The notes below the pieces were generated by a model that had not been told where the DNA came from, did no database searches, and was given only the letters and a program-made list of their open reading frames with translations. A program made the translations under genes and the position numbers. Source: Salinicoccus roseus (GTDB lineage: Bacteria > Bacillota > Bacilli > Staphylococcales > Salinicoccaceae). From it: a stretch of DNA of 64,000 nucleotides. Every line of letters starts with the position of its first letter. Positions within the stretch are counted from its first letter, which is position 1. Positions 38,251 to 47,683 of this stretch are shown here, in pieces. The DNA lies in contig NZ_RKQJ01000001.1 in assembly GCF_003814515.1 (NCBI RefSeq), forward strand, positions 620,001-684,000. The letters are read 5' to 3'.

Positions 38251-39132
38251 TCACCTCTTCTGATTAGCTGGATGATGCGCGAGATAGGTCTTTCTGAGCT
38301 GCTCCTTCGACACATGCGTATATTTCTGGGTCGTCGACAGCGATTCATGGCCGAGCAGTTCCTGCACCGCCCTGAGATCGGCACCATTGTTCAGCATATG
38401 TGTCGCAAAGCTGTGCCTGATCTTGTGCGGATGGAGGTGGAGGTCGCTTGCGCTCCTCTTGACCATCATATCGATGACATACCGGAGGCCCCTGTCGGTC
38501 AGGGGACCGTTCCTCTGGTTGATCCATAATGTCCCGTTCGCCTCAATTGCCTGATCGTGATTTTCGATGTAGGACTTCAGGGCTTCGGAAGCATGGGTGC
38601 CAAATGGCAGCACCCTTTCCTTGTTGCCCTTTCCGCGCACCTTGAGCAGCCCGTGGTCGAAGTCGATATGCGACAATGTGAGGCCGAGCAGTTCAGAGGC
38701 CCGCATGCCAGTCGCATAGAGCAGTTCCAGTATGGCCCTATCCCGTTCGTACATTTTAGAATCCTGATCCAGGGAATCGAAAAGCCCGCGTATTTCATTC
38801 TCGTACAGGAAGCCCGGCAAGGGCTTATCCCGTTTCGGGTTCGGCAGGTTCGTAAAGGGGTTCGAATTGCGGATCCCTTTGTCGATCAGGTAGTTGTAGA
38901 AGCTTCTGAGCGCCGATATTTTTCTGGACACTGTGGATTTCTTCAATTGTTTCTGATAAAGCATGTTGAGATAGTTCCTGGCATCCATGTACTTGAACGT
39001 TTCAATGTCCAGCCCCTCCTGGGAGAGGAACCTGAGAAACTCATTGATATCCCGCTTATAGTTGCTGACCGTGTGGGAGGAAAGGTTGCGCTGATATGTG
39101 AGCTGTTCCATGAAATTCCCCAGATGATCCAT
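38251..39132 (-). CDS. xerC: Tyrosine recombinase XerC
   Basis: Works with XerD at dif to resolve chromosome dimers. The N-terminal SAM-like DNA-binding domain spans residues 1-90. The catalytic residues R144, K168, H236, R239, H262 and nucleophile Y271 are all present. 293 residues. It begins a four-gene run with hslV, hslU and codY. The usual trmFO gene between topA and xerC is missing. Confidence 0.97.
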   Translation of the reverse strand: MDHLGNFMEQLTYQRNLSSHTVSNYKRDINEFLRFLSQEGLDIETFKYMDARNYLNMLYQKQLKKSTVSRKISALRSFYNYLIDKGIRNSNPFTNLPNPKRDKPLPGFLYENEIRGLFDSLDQDSKMYERDRAILELLYATGMRASELLGLTLSHIDFDHGLLKVRGKGNKERVLPFGTHASEALKSYIENHDQAIEANGTLWINQRNGPLTDRGLRYVIDMMVKRSASDLHLHPHKIRHSFATHMLNNGADLRAVQELLGHESLSTTQKYTHVSKEQLRKTYLAHHPANQKR

Positions 39133-39305
39133 TCCACCATCTCCTTTATCAGAATCTTATCACAATTCCAAAAAATTCATCAACCAATACCTTCGTTCCG
39201 GCACTCCGACAGCCGATTCAGTATCCAATAATATATAATAACCTATTTGACTGTAATTTACACAAAATAAATCGAATGTTTTCAATATTTTGTTCTTTCT
39301 CCAAC
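39133..39305. other. AT-rich topA-xerC gap lacking trmFO
   Basis: No open frame of note on either strand. The stretch is much more AT-rich than its surroundings, with several TATTAT/TATATT blocks, and holds the candidate xerC promoter at one end and the topA terminator just beyond the other. In most Bacillales trmFO occupies this position. Confidence 0.6.
39154..39183 (-). promoter_or_regulatory. Candidate xerC operon promoter
   Basis: TTGATG (39178-39183), 18-bp spacer, TAAGAT (39154-39159) with TGA just before it. The spacing is acceptable and the -10 is extended. The rest of the 206-base topA-xerC gap is AT-rich with no gene. Confidence 0.45.
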
Positions 39306-39332
39306 AAAAATACCCATATCAGGATATGGGTA
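39306..39332 (-). terminator. topA terminator
   Basis: 10-bp inverted repeat TACCCATATC/GATATGGGTA (39311-39320 with 39323-39332), followed on the minus strand by five Ts. Confidence 0.88.
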
Positions 39333-39338
39333 CCTGTA

Positions 39339-41405
39339 CTACTCGGCTTTTTCTTCATAATCACAGTTTGTACATTTCACTTTGGCCGTCTTGCCCTTTT
39401 TGGTTTCCACAAGATAGTGGTCACATTTCGGACAGTTCCTGCCGATCGGACGATCCCAGGAAATGAAGTCGCATTCCGGATAGCGGTCGCATCCGTAGAA
39501 TATCCGGTTCTTTTTGGATTTCCTCTCGACGACATCACCTTCACTGCACTTCGGACATTTCACGCCGATGGTTTTGACGATCGCCTTCGTATTGCGGCAG
39601 TCCGGGAAGTTCGAGCAGGCCATGAACTTTCCATAGCGCCCCATCTTGTAGACCATCGGGGAGCCGCATTTCTCGCAGTCCTCGCCTGCCGGTTCATCCT
39701 TGATTTCAATCTTTTCCATCTCTTCGTCGGCACGCTCCACCTGAGGCTCGAAATCCTTGTAGAAATCATCTATGACCGCAACCCATGATGCTTCGCCTTC
39801 GGCGATATCATCCAGGTTCTTCTCCATGGACCGTGTGAATTCCACATCTATGATATCGGGGAAGTATTGTGTCACCGACTGGTTGACGATTTCCCCGAGT
39901 TCGGTGGGGATGAAACGTTTCTGGTCGATTTTGACATAATTTCTCTTCTGGATCGTGTCCAATGTTGGTGCATAAGTGGATGGACGGCCAATCCCCTGTT
40001 CCTCCAGGGTCTTGACGAGCCTTGCTTCCGTATACCGCGGCGGCGGCTGGGTGAAGTGCTGGTTCGGATCGATCTTGTCGGACTTGACCGTCTCGCCTTC
40101 GGCGATTTCCGGCAGACGGTTGTTCAGGTCTTCTTCCCCGTCATCACTGCCTTCAATATAAATCTGCATGAAGCCTTTGAACTTGATCGTCTGGCCATTG
40201 CTCCTGAAGATGACGCCGTTATTCGACAGTTCCATACGGACAGTGTCCAGAATGGCCGGAGCCATCATGCTGGCGATGAAGCGATCCCAGATCAGCTTGT
40301 ACAACCTGTACTGGTCGCGGGAGAGGTACTGCTTCATGTTGGCCGGCGTCCGGTTCGCACTTGTCGGCCGGACTGCCTCGTGGGCATCCTGGCTGCCTTC
40401 CGCCTTTTTCGCGGAAGGCTTTGCTCCAACGAAGTTATTGCCGTATTCTCCTTCTATATAGTCGACCGCTTCCTGCTGGGCAACGGGTGAAATTCTGGTG
40501 GAATCCGTCCTCATGTAGGTGATCAGACCTACTGTTCCGGCCTTCTTGATGTCTATTCCTTCATAGAGCTGCTGAGCGACCATCATCGTCTTGCGCGCCT
40601 TGAAGTTCAGCTTCCTTGCCGCTTCCTGCTGGAGGGAGGAAGTCGTGAACGGTTTCGACGGATAGCGTTTCTTTTCCTTCTTCTCCACCGAGTCCACATT
40701 GAACTGGTCGCCTTCAAGCTGCGACAGCACATGATCGACATCCTCTTTTGTCTTCAGCTTGATCTTTTCGTTGGCGAGCCGGTTGAACTTGCCTTCAAAG
40801 TTGTTTTTACCGTATTTGAAAAGACCTGTAATCGTCCAGTATTCTTCAGGCTTGAATTCCCTGATTTCATTTTCACGGTCGATGACCATCTTCAGTGCTA
40901 CAGATTGGACACGTCCTGCCGACAGCCCCTTCTTGACCTTCTTCCACAGCACAGGTGAAATGTTGTAGCCGACGAGCCGGTCGAGTATACGGCGTGCCTG
41001 CTGCGCATCCACGAGCTTCTGATTGATCGAGCCCGGATGCTTGAAGCTCTCCTTCACCGCATCTTTCGTAATTTCGTTGAATACCACCCTGTAGTATTCC
41101 TTGTCATCTCCTAGTGCATGGCTCAAATGCCATGCGATAGCTTCGCCTTCGCGGTCCGGGTCACTTGCCAAGAATATCTTTTTCGCTTTTTTGGCTTCTT
41201 TCTTCAAATCCTTGAGAAGAGGCCCCTTGCCGCGAATGGTGATGTATTTGGGTTCATAATTGTTTTCAGTGTCTATCCCCGTTTGACTGCGAGGCAAATC
41301 GCGTACGTGACCCATCGATGCAACGACTTTGTATCGTTTGCCGAGGTATTTTTCTATCGTCTTAGCTTTCGCAGGCGATTCTACAATAACCAGATTATCT
41401 GCCAC
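39339..41405 (-). CDS. topA: DNA topoisomerase I
   Basis: Type IA enzyme that relaxes negative supercoils. N-terminal Toprim domain ([17 protein letters not shown]), catalytic tyrosine in [11 protein letters not shown], and three C-terminal zinc ribbons (CEKCG...C-C, CPKCSEG...C-C, CPKCDHY...CTNC). 688 residues, as in staphylococci. Starts with GTG (41405). It has a near-consensus promoter and its own terminator, so it is probably monocistronic. Confidence 0.97.
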   Translation of the reverse strand: MADNLVIVESPAKAKTIEKYLGKRYKVVASMGHVRDLPRSQTGIDTENNYEPKYITIRGKGPLLKDLKKEAKKAKKIFLASDPDREGEAIAWHLSHALGDDKEYYRVVFNEITKDAVKESFKHPGSINQKLVDAQQARRILDRLVGYNISPVLWKKVKKGLSAGRVQSVALKMVIDRENEIREFKPEEYWTITGLFKYGKNNFEGKFNRLANEKIKLKTKEDVDHVLSQLEGDQFNVDSVEKKEKKRYPSKPFTTSSLQQEAARKLNFKARKTMMVAQQLYEGIDIKKAGTVGLITYMRTDSTRISPVAQQEAVDYIEGEYGNNFVGAKPSAKKAEGSQDAHEAVRPTSANRTPANMKQYLSRDQYRLYKLIWDRFIASMMAPAILDTVRMELSNNGVIFRSNGQTIKFKGFMQIYIEGSDDGEEDLNNRLPEIAEGETVKSDKIDPNQHFTQPPPRYTEARLVKTLEEQGIGRPSTYAPTLDTIQKRNYVKIDQKRFIPTELGEIVNQSVTQYFPDIIDVEFTRSMEKNLDDIAEGEASWVAVIDDFYKDFEPQVERADEEMEKIEIKDEPAGEDCEKCGSPMVYKMGRYGKFMACSNFPDCRNTKAIVKTIGVKCPKCSEGDVVERKSKKNRIFYGCDRYPECDFISWDRPIGRNCPKCDHYLVETKKGKTAKVKCTNCDYEEKAE

Positions 41406-41443
41406 AGGCCGATTGCCTCCTTCGTTTGTGTTTTCAAATCCAA

Positions 41444-41473
41444 ATAATACAGTGAAGTAAAATTGTTTGTCAA
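41444..41473 (-). promoter_or_regulatory. topA promoter
   Basis: Perfect -35 TTGACA (41468-41473), 18-bp spacer, -10 TATTAT (41444-41449). A small stem TCCAT/ATGGA (41501-41514) just after dprA is too weak to call a terminator. Confidence 0.85.
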
Positions 41474-41516
41474 CTATAATAGATTTTAAATTTTCTTTTA
41501 TCCATGAAAATGGACT

Positions 41517-42308
41517 TTAGAAATCTTCCATTATATCCTCTCCCGAGAGCACCATCTTTGCCCCCTCCCGGAGCCTTCCGTTCGTCCCCTTCGACTGGGG
41601 CGCATGGATGTTTCCGGGCACGCAGTAGGTGTGCCTGTTCTCATTGAGGGCCATATCCAGTGTGATCAGGCTGCCGCTCTTTGCTTCCGCCTCGGTGACG
41701 AGGACACCCATGGACATTCCTGCGATGATCCTGTTGCGGGCGACGAAGCGCCATTTGGCTATCTGCACATCCGGCGGGTACTCGCTGATCACAAGGCCAT
41801 CGCGCTCCATCCTGTTCCGGGTGTCACGGGTGCTGCGCGGATAATGGATGTCATGCCCGAATGCGAGCACGCCAACCGTGTCGAGGCCATGTGCCATTGC
41901 CGTATTGTGCGCAATATCATCCGCACCGTAGGCCAGCCCGGAAACGACCGCCAGCCCATGGAGCTCCGGTATGATGTTCTGAAGCACAATCCGTGTGTAG
42001 GCAGTCGCCTTCCTGCTGCCCACTATGCCGAGCCTCCGCTTTTCAAGCAGGCTGATGTCCCCGCGATAGTAGAGGACGAGCGGCGGATCATAGATCTGCT
42101 TCAACAGTGCCGGGTATTCTGCATCCTCCATGGTGATATGCCCGATCCCCTTCGATTCGAGCATTGCCGTCACCCTCCCTCTATCCATTCCCTTCGCCCG
42201 GAAAACCTTTTCCCGTAGGCCGCCCGCTGCTTCCATCTTCCCGCCGCCGGCCAGCACCTTGTATTCATGCGGTGTCACTCCTGCAAAACTTAACCGTAAT
42301 AGATCCAT
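41517..42308 (-). CDS. dprA: DNA processing protein DprA (Smf)
   Basis: Rossmann-fold protein that protects incoming single-stranded DNA and loads RecA during transformation. Core motifs GSRKATAYTR, SGLAYGADDIAH, RNRIIAGMSMGVLVTEA and GSLITLDMALNENR are intact. 263 residues; the N-terminal SAM-like region is short and the C-terminal winged helix found in some homologues is absent. Starts at ATG 42308 after AGGAGGG. Lies between sucD and topA as in Bacillus. Confidence 0.95.
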   Translation of the reverse strand: MDLLRLSFAGVTPHEYKVLAGGGKMEAAGGLREKVFRAKGMDRGRVTAMLESKGIGHITMEDAEYPALLKQIYDPPLVLYYRGDISLLEKRRLGIVGSRKATAYTRIVLQNIIPELHGLAVVSGLAYGADDIAHNTAMAHGLDTVGVLAFGHDIHYPRSTRDTRNRMERDGLVISEYPPDVQIAKWRFVARNRIIAGMSMGVLVTEAEAKSGSLITLDMALNENRHTYCVPGNIHAPQSKGTNGRLREGAKMVLSGEDIMEDF

Positions 42309-42397
42309 CCGATCCCTCCTGTTCCATAATGATAATTATAGAAGAAATCGGCCGGCATACGGTTTACCATTCGATTAAATATAATGGAATAAAATGC

Positions 42398-42432
42398 AAA
42401 AAAACACGGAATCCCGTGTGGGATTCCATGTT
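42398..42432 (-). terminator. sucCD terminator
   Basis: 13-bp stem with one G-T pair (42403-42415 with 42420-42432; core GGAATCCC/GGGATTCC), followed on the minus strand by seven Ts. A small GGTTC/GAACC stem lies closer to sucD. The gap up to dprA (42309-42397) shows no other clear signal. Confidence 0.92.
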
Positions 42433-42462
42433 TTCCAATCGGTTCCATGAACCATGTGACAT

Positions 42463-43371
42463 TTATTTTACAGTGAGGCACTTCTCGTAGAGACCATCTT
42501 CTTTTTTGATGCGGGAAATGAGTGTCTCCCCGATTTCAGATGGTGTGTCTGCAGTTTCAATGCCGCATTCGTTCATCGTCTTGATCTTTTCGTCTGCAGT
42601 ACCCTTGCCGCCGGAAATGATGGCACCTGCGTGTCCCATGCGTTTTCCTGGAGGCGCAGTTACACCGCCGATGAAGCCGACAACAGGCTTGGTCATATTG
42701 TCCCTGACCCATTCTGCCGCTTCTTCTTCAGCCGTACCACCGATTTCACCGATCATGACAACCGCTTCTGTTTCAGGATCTTCATTGAATGCTTTCAGCG
42801 CATCGATGAAGTCCGTACCGTTTACAGGGTCGCCGCCGATTCCGACAGCTGTCGTCTGGCCGATGCCTGCTTCAGTCAGCTGATGTACCGCTTCATACGT
42901 CAGTGTGCCTGAACGGCTGACTACGCCGACATGGCCTTTTTTATGAATGTAGCCCGGCATGATGCCGATCTTGCATTCATCTGCAGTAATGACACCCGGA
43001 CAGTTCGGACCGACAAGGCGTGTCTTCTTGCCTTCCAGATAGCGCTTCACCTTGACCATATCAAGTACAGGAATATGCTCGGTGATGCAGATGGCAAGAT
43101 CCAGTTCTGCATCTGCACATTCCACGATCGCATCTGCAGCAAATGGTGCAGGCACGTAGATGACGGAGACGGATGCTCCGGTTTCCTTCTTCGCTTCTTC
43201 GACCGTATTGAATACAGGCACGCCTTCGACTTCCTGGCCGCCTTTGCCTGGTGTCACACCAGCCACGATCTGAGTACCATATTCGAGCATCTGTTTAGTA
43301 TGGAACAGTGCCGTTGATCCAGTAATACCTTGAACTAGGACTTTAGTATCCTTATCAATAAATACACCCAC
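42463..43371 (-). CDS. sucD: Succinyl-CoA synthetase alpha subunit
   Basis: TCA-cycle enzyme coupling succinyl-CoA cleavage to nucleotide triphosphate synthesis. CoA-binding Rossmann domain at the N-terminus ([15 protein letters not shown]) and the phosphohistidine loop [17 protein letters not shown]. 302 residues. Starts with GTG (43371); GGAGG is 8 nt upstream. Second gene of sucCD. Confidence 0.97.
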   Translation of the reverse strand: MGVFIDKDTKVLVQGITGSTALFHTKQMLEYGTQIVAGVTPGKGGQEVEGVPVFNTVEEAKKETGASVSVIYVPAPFAADAIVECADAELDLAICITEHIPVLDMVKVKRYLEGKKTRLVGPNCPGVITADECKIGIMPGYIHKKGHVGVVSRSGTLTYEAVHQLTEAGIGQTTAVGIGGDPVNGTDFIDALKAFNEDPETEAVVMIGEIGGTAEEEAAEWVRDNMTKPVVGFIGGVTAPPGKRMGHAGAIISGGKGTADEKIKTMNECGIETADTPSEIGETLISRIKKEDGLYEKCLTVK

Positions 43372-43388
43372 AGTAGATTCCTCCGTTA

Positions 43389-44558
43389 TTATTTATTTTC
43401 GTTGACCGCTTCGATGATCTTCTGGGCACCTTCAGCCATCGTGCTTGCAGGGATGATGTCGAAATCGGATTCCGCCAGGATTTCCTTGCCCCTGTCGACA
43501 TTCGTACCCTCAAGACGCACAACGAGCGGGATTTCGAGACCGACATTCTTCACGGCTTCCACGACACCTTCAGCAATGACATCACACTTCATGATACCGC
43601 CGAAAATGTTGACGAAAATGCCTTCGACACCCTCATCTCCGAGGATGATCTTGAATGCTTCGGTTACCTTTTCGGTCGTCGCGCCGCCCCCTACATCGAG
43701 GAAGTTCGCCGGTCTGCCGCCGAAGTGGTTGATCGTATCCATTGTTGCCATCGCGAGTCCTGCACCATTGACCATGCAGCCGATGTTTCCGTCGAGCGCA
43801 ACATATGAAAGATCGTATTTGGATGCCTGGATTTCCTTAGGATCTTCTTCATCCAGGTCACGGAGTTCCACAATATCCTTGTTTCTGAACAGCGCGTTTG
43901 CATCGAAGTTGACCTTCGCATCGAGTGCCAGCACACCGCCCTCGCCTGTAGTGACAAGCGGGTTGATTTCTACAATGGAACAATCCTTTTCTGTGAACAC
44001 ATTATATAGGGAAAGCATGAGTTTGGCTGCTTTGCCTACGGATTCCTTCGGGATGTTGATGTTGAACGCCAGTCTTCTCGCCTGGTACGGCATGAGGCCG
44101 ACTACAGGGTCGATGACTTCCTTGAAGATCTTCTCAGGCGTTTCTGCAGCAACTTCCTCGATTTCCGTACCGCCTTCTTCAGAACCCATCAATACCACGC
44201 GGTCCGTCGCACGGTCGATGACGAAGCCGATGTAGTATTCATTCTGGATGTCGCAGCCTTCTTCGATCAGAAGACGCTTGACTTCCTTGCCTTCCGGGCC
44301 GGTCTGATGTGTGACGAGGACTTTGCCGAGAAGCTCCTTGGCGTATTCCCTCACTTCATCAATTGACTTGGCGATCTTGACGCCGCCCGCCTTGCCGCGG
44401 CCGCCCGCGTGGATCTGTGCTTTTACGACATATACATCAGAGTCGAGTGTCTTTGCTGCTTCCACTGCTTCCTCAGGTGTATAGGCCACACTTCCGTTGG
44501 GCACAGCTACGCCCATGGAGCGAAAGATTTCTTTCCCTTGATACTCATGGATATTCAT
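43389..44558 (-). CDS. sucC: Succinyl-CoA synthetase beta subunit
   Basis: ATP-grasp subunit that binds nucleotide and succinate. [20 protein letters not shown] at the N-terminus, [15 protein letters not shown] in the ATP-grasp domain, and [18 protein letters not shown] near the ligase domain. 389 residues from ATG 44558; an ATG at 44564 abuts the SD (GGAGG) and is less likely. Followed by sucD after 17 nt. Confidence 0.97.
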   Translation of the reverse strand: MNIHEYQGKEIFRSMGVAVPNGSVAYTPEEAVEAAKTLDSDVYVVKAQIHAGGRGKAGGVKIAKSIDEVREYAKELLGKVLVTHQTGPEGKEVKRLLIEEGCDIQNEYYIGFVIDRATDRVVLMGSEEGGTEIEEVAAETPEKIFKEVIDPVVGLMPYQARRLAFNINIPKESVGKAAKLMLSLYNVFTEKDCSIVEINPLVTTGEGGVLALDAKVNFDANALFRNKDIVELRDLDEEDPKEIQASKYDLSYVALDGNIGCMVNGAGLAMATMDTINHFGGRPANFLDVGGGATTEKVTEAFKIILGDEGVEGIFVNIFGGIMKCDVIAEGVVEAVKNVGLEIPLVVRLEGTNVDRGKEILAESDFDIIPASTMAEGAQKIIEAVNENK

Positions 44559-44595
44559 GTTCATCCTCCTAAGCTTTTTTAAACCTTACCATTCA

Positions 44596-44624
44596 ATTAT
44601 AGAAAAGGTATTCATCAAAGTAAA
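44596..44624 (-). promoter_or_regulatory. sucCD promoter
   Basis: TTTACT (44619-44624), 17-bp spacer, TATAAT (44596-44601) in the short gap after rnhB. Confidence 0.72.
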
Positions 44625-44639
44625 CTGCATAAACTAAAT

Positions 44640-45404
44640 TCATCGCGTCAGAATCATGTTTTTCACCGGTTCGAACGTCTGCCGGTGGATTTCACAAGGA
44701 CCGAGGGCTTCGAGTGCTTTGAGGTGGTCCTTTGTACCATACCCCTTATGGGCGGCAAAATCATAGCCCGGGTACTTTTTATCATATGCCTCCATGCGCA
44801 TGTCCCGCTCCGTCTTGGCGATGATGCTCGCCGCCGCGATCGAGACGGAGTGCGCGTCCCCCTTGATGATTGAAGTTTCGGGGATGCCGGCATCAATCGT
44901 CATCGCATCCACAAGGAGGTGTTCGGGCTCTTCGCCGAGAGCTGCCACCGCACGTACCATGGCAAGCCTGCTCGCCTGATATATATTGATCGTGTCTATC
45001 TCCTCGACACTTGCGATGCCGATGCCGTAGTCCGCCTCCTGCATGATGATTTCACGGAATGCCTGCCGCTTCTTGAGCGAAAGCTTTTTGGAGTCATCGA
45101 GCCCCGGCAACATGAATCCTTCCGGAAGGATGACTGCAGCAGCAACCACTTCACCTGCAATCGGGCCGCGTCCGGCCTCATCCACACCGGCGATGACCTG
45201 TGCGGTCTGCCGCACTTCGTTTTCGTACCGGCTCATCGCAACATACTTCTCCCTGAGTGCCGCCTCCTTCTCAAGACGGCGCCTGTGCCTCTCGAACAGT
45301 TTCACGACCCCTTTGCGGCCGTCTGCGGCATGCGGGGAGGCAGAAAGGGCATCGATGTCGGTAAAGGTGGAGAGCTCCGCTTCTATTTCCCGCACCGTCT
45401 TCAT
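44640..45404 (-). CDS. rnhB: Ribonuclease HII
   Basis: Cuts RNA in RNA-DNA hybrids and removes single ribonucleotides from DNA. Catalytic motif [19 protein letters not shown] (about residues 74-92) with further acids in DDSKKLS and LLVDAMTID. 254 residues with the extra N-terminal domain typical of Bacillales. It overlaps the end of rbgA by 4 nt. Confidence 0.97.
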   Translation of the reverse strand: MKTVREIEAELSTFTDIDALSASPHAADGRKGVVKLFERHRRRLEKEAALREKYVAMSRYENEVRQTAQVIAGVDEAGRGPIAGEVVAAAVILPEGFMLPGLDDSKKLSLKKRQAFREIIMQEADYGIGIASVEEIDTINIYQASRLAMVRAVAALGEEPEHLLVDAMTIDAGIPETSIIKGDAHSVSIAAASIIAKTERDMRMEAYDKKYPGYDFAAHKGYGTKDHLKALEALGPCEIHRQTFEPVKNMILTR

Positions 45405-46255
45405 GATTCTTCAGCCGTATCGAAGGTGTACCTGCCGATCTTGCCGTTGCGGATATCATATATCAGCCGGTTGGTCACCGCTTCATAGTTGATTTCGTTG
45501 CCTCCGGCCTTGAGGCCCCGGGACCTGCCGATGGCATCGAACACCTCCACGATGCCGTCCTCCGGTGACACGTCTATATTATAGAACCGGTTGAAGCGCT
45601 CCAGGTCATGCTCCATGAGGAACTCCATGCCGTAGATGGCGACTTCATCCAGTGGAACGACAGTATCCTTGATGGCTCCGGTCAGCGCCAGCTTCCTGCC
45701 CGTCGTCTCATCCTCGAACTTCGGCCATAGTATTCCGGGCGTATCGAGCAGTTCCATGCGCTCGCCGGCCTTGATCCACTGCTGCTGCTTCGTCACACCG
45801 GGCGTGTTCCCCGTCTTGGCCCCCTTCTTCCTGGCGATGTTGTTGATCACCGTCGATTTGCCGACATTCGGTATGCCGATGATCATGGCGCGGATGGCAC
45901 GCCTGCCGATGCCCTTCTTCTCCATCCGTTCAAAGATCTCCGCCGTAGCCTTCACTGCGAGCGGTTCGATCTTTTTGATGATCTGATTGTGCCTGCCGTC
46001 GAGTGCCACGGGATACTTGCCTTCACTCTTGAACTTTGACACCCATGCTTCCGTCGCTTTCGGATCGGCCATGTCGACCTTGTTCAGCACGACGACCCGC
46101 GGTTTGTGCCGGGTGATTTCATCCATCATCGGGTTGTGGCTCGAATGTGGTATGCGTGCATCGAGTATCTCTATGACCACGTCCACCTTCTTCAGATTCT
46201 CCTCGACTTCCCTTCTTGCTTTTGCCATATGTCCTGGAAACCAGTTGATGCTCAT
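45401..46255 (-). CDS. rbgA: Ribosome biogenesis GTPase RbgA (YlqF)
   Basis: Circularly permuted GTPase needed for late 50S assembly. The motif order is G4 (LNKVDMAD) first, then G1 (GIPNVGKST), then G3 (DTPG), the hallmark of the family. 284 residues. Divergent from csbB with a 109-base shared upstream region; rnhB follows with overlap. Confidence 0.97.
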   Translation of the reverse strand: MSINWFPGHMAKARREVEENLKKVDVVIEILDARIPHSSHNPMMDEITRHKPRVVVLNKVDMADPKATEAWVSKFKSEGKYPVALDGRHNQIIKKIEPLAVKATAEIFERMEKKGIGRRAIRAMIIGIPNVGKSTVINNIARKKGAKTGNTPGVTKQQQWIKAGERMELLDTPGILWPKFEDETTGRKLALTGAIKDTVVPLDEVAIYGMEFLMEHDLERFNRFYNIDVSPEDGIVEVFDAIGRSRGLKAGGNEINYEAVTNRLIYDIRNGKIGRYTFDTAEES

Positions 46256-46297
46256 AGTACAGCGCTCCTATTCATTTATAAGTCTTGCCTGTTTGGG

Positions 46298-46326
46298 TTC
46301 ATTATTTTATTACCTTATTATATAAT
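46298..46326 (+). promoter_or_regulatory. Candidate csbB-gtcA-yfhO promoter
   Basis: TTCATT (46298-46303), 17-bp spacer, TATAAT (46321-46326) in the rbgA-csbB divergent region. The TATATAATA block could also serve rbgA on the other strand. I see no GTTTAA/GGGTAT pair, so no sigma-B site is visible. Confidence 0.6.
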
Positions 46327-46364
46327 ACAATCAATCTTTAATAAAATGTCAGGGGGGTGGGAAA

Positions 46365-47321
46365 ATGATTTCGATTATCATTCCTGTACTCAACGAGTCG
46401 GAGAACATCGCAGGACTGGCCACTGAAATCGATTCGGTCATGATTGTTCTTGACCGGGAGTATGAAGTGATATTCATCGATGACGGATCGACGGATGGGA
46501 CACTCGATGAACTGAAGCAAATCGCCGGAAGCACCGTCAGATACCTGTCGTTCTCGCGGAATTTCGGGAAGGAGGCCGCCATCATCGCCGGCCTCGAAAA
46601 TGCGCATGGCGATGCCGTGATCATCATGGACGGGGACATGCAGCACCCGCCATCCATGATTTCAGAGATGATAGAACAGTTCGAGGCCGGCTTCGACCAG
46701 GTGGTCGCAAAGAGGAACCGTGCGGGGGAACCCCTTTCACGCCGCCTCCCTTCCACCCTCTTCTACCGGCTGATGAACTTCACGAGCACGGTCCGGCTTG
46801 TTGATGGGGAGGGCGACTTCAGGCTGATTTCGAGGAAGGTGGTCGACGCCATACTGCTCCTCAGCGAGAACAACCGGTTTTCAAAAGGGATATTCGAATG
46901 GGTGGGCTTCAACAAGACGGTGATCGAATTCGATCACATCGACCGCGGTTCCGGGCGGTCGACATTCAATCCCCTGAAGCTTCTGGACTATGCCATAGAC
47001 GGCATCAGTGCATTCAACCACCGCCCGCTCAGGATCTGCTTCTATCTCGGGCTGGGCGTACTCGTGCCATCGATCGCCTATATACTGTACATGTTCGTGA
47101 ACATCCTCATCAATGGTGTCGAGGTTCCGGGATATTTCACCATCATCGCAAGCCTGCTGCTCCTCGGCAGCATCCAGCTGTTCTCGCTCGGGATGATCGG
47201 CGAATACGTCGGGCGCATCTATGTGGAGACCAAGAACCGGCCGAAGTACATCGTCAGGGAATCATCCGAATCCGAAACGGAGCAGGGAGGCCAGCATGAA
47301 ACAAAGCAGTACAACAAGTGA
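46365..47321 (+). CDS. csbB: CsbB-type polyprenyl-phosphate glycosyltransferase
   Basis: GT2-family enzyme of the DPM1/GtrB type that loads a sugar, in Bacillus and Staphylococcus homologues GlcNAc, onto undecaprenyl phosphate at the inner membrane face. N-terminal catalytic domain starts ISIIIPVLNESENI; metal-binding residues lie in FIDDGSTDGT and MDGDMQHPP. Two C-terminal membrane helices (about residues 225-247 and 259-283) are followed by GEYVGRIYVETKNRPKY. 318 residues. A G-rich SD precedes ATG 46365. First gene of a plus-strand operon with gtcA and yfhO. The exact sugar cannot be read from sequence. Confidence 0.9.
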   Translation: MISIIIPVLNESENIAGLATEIDSVMIVLDREYEVIFIDDGSTDGTLDELKQIAGSTVRYLSFSRNFGKEAAIIAGLENAHGDAVIIMDGDMQHPPSMISEMIEQFEAGFDQVVAKRNRAGEPLSRRLPSTLFYRLMNFTSTVRLVDGEGDFRLISRKVVDAILLLSENNRFSKGIFEWVGFNKTVIEFDHIDRGSGRSTFNPLKLLDYAIDGISAFNHRPLRICFYLGLGVLVPSIAYILYMFVNILINGVEVPGYFTIIASLLLLGSIQLFSLGMIGEYVGRIYVETKNRPKYIVRESSESETEQGGQHETKQYNK

Positions 47322-47682
47322 ATTCATGCGGTTCGTGGCCGTAGGCCTGTTGAACACGGCAAACTACTACGCAGCCTATACACTGCTGTTCCTGCTCGGG
47401 CTCCCCTACATCGCCGCACATGTGTCGGGATTCATCATCGCATTCGTCATCTCCTATTTCCTGAACTGCTATGTGGTCTACCGCGTGCGGCCGACGCTCT
47501 CCAAATTCCTGAAATTCCCCCTGACCCAGGTCGTCAATATGGGGTTGCAGACGCTGCTGCTGTATATTCTTGTGGACCGGCTGGACTGGAATGAACTGAT
47601 CGCACCGCTGCCTGTACTTGTCATCACCGTACCGATCACGTACGGCATCACCAGGTGGGTGCTGAAGGATAAGGAGGGATGA
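47296..47682 (+). CDS. gtcA: GtcA/GtrA-family lipid-linked sugar flippase
   Basis: Small four-helix membrane protein thought to move polyprenyl-phosphate sugars to the outer membrane face. 128 residues from ATG 47296, preceded by AGGGAGG. Family pattern RFVAVGLLNTANYYAAYTLL in helix 1, a second helix with HVSGFIIAFVISYFLN, and a basic loop before helix 3. It overlaps csbB by 26 nt and ends 1 nt before yfhO, so the three are translationally linked. Confidence 0.88.
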   Translation: MKQSSTTSEFMRFVAVGLLNTANYYAAYTLLFLLGLPYIAAHVSGFIIAFVISYFLNCYVVYRVRPTLSKFLKFPLTQVVNMGLQTLLLYILVDRLDWNELIAPLPVLVITVPITYGITRWVLKDKEG

Positions 47683-47683
47683 C

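Noticed and set aside
38247-38387. N-terminal extension of hslV
   Set aside because: It would run through the end of xerC; the mature Thr end requires the short propeptide from ATG 38246.
46285-46326. TTGCCT and TATAAT as the csbB promoter pair
   Set aside because: The spacer would be 30 bp, far beyond the usable range; TTCATT with 17 bp is preferred.
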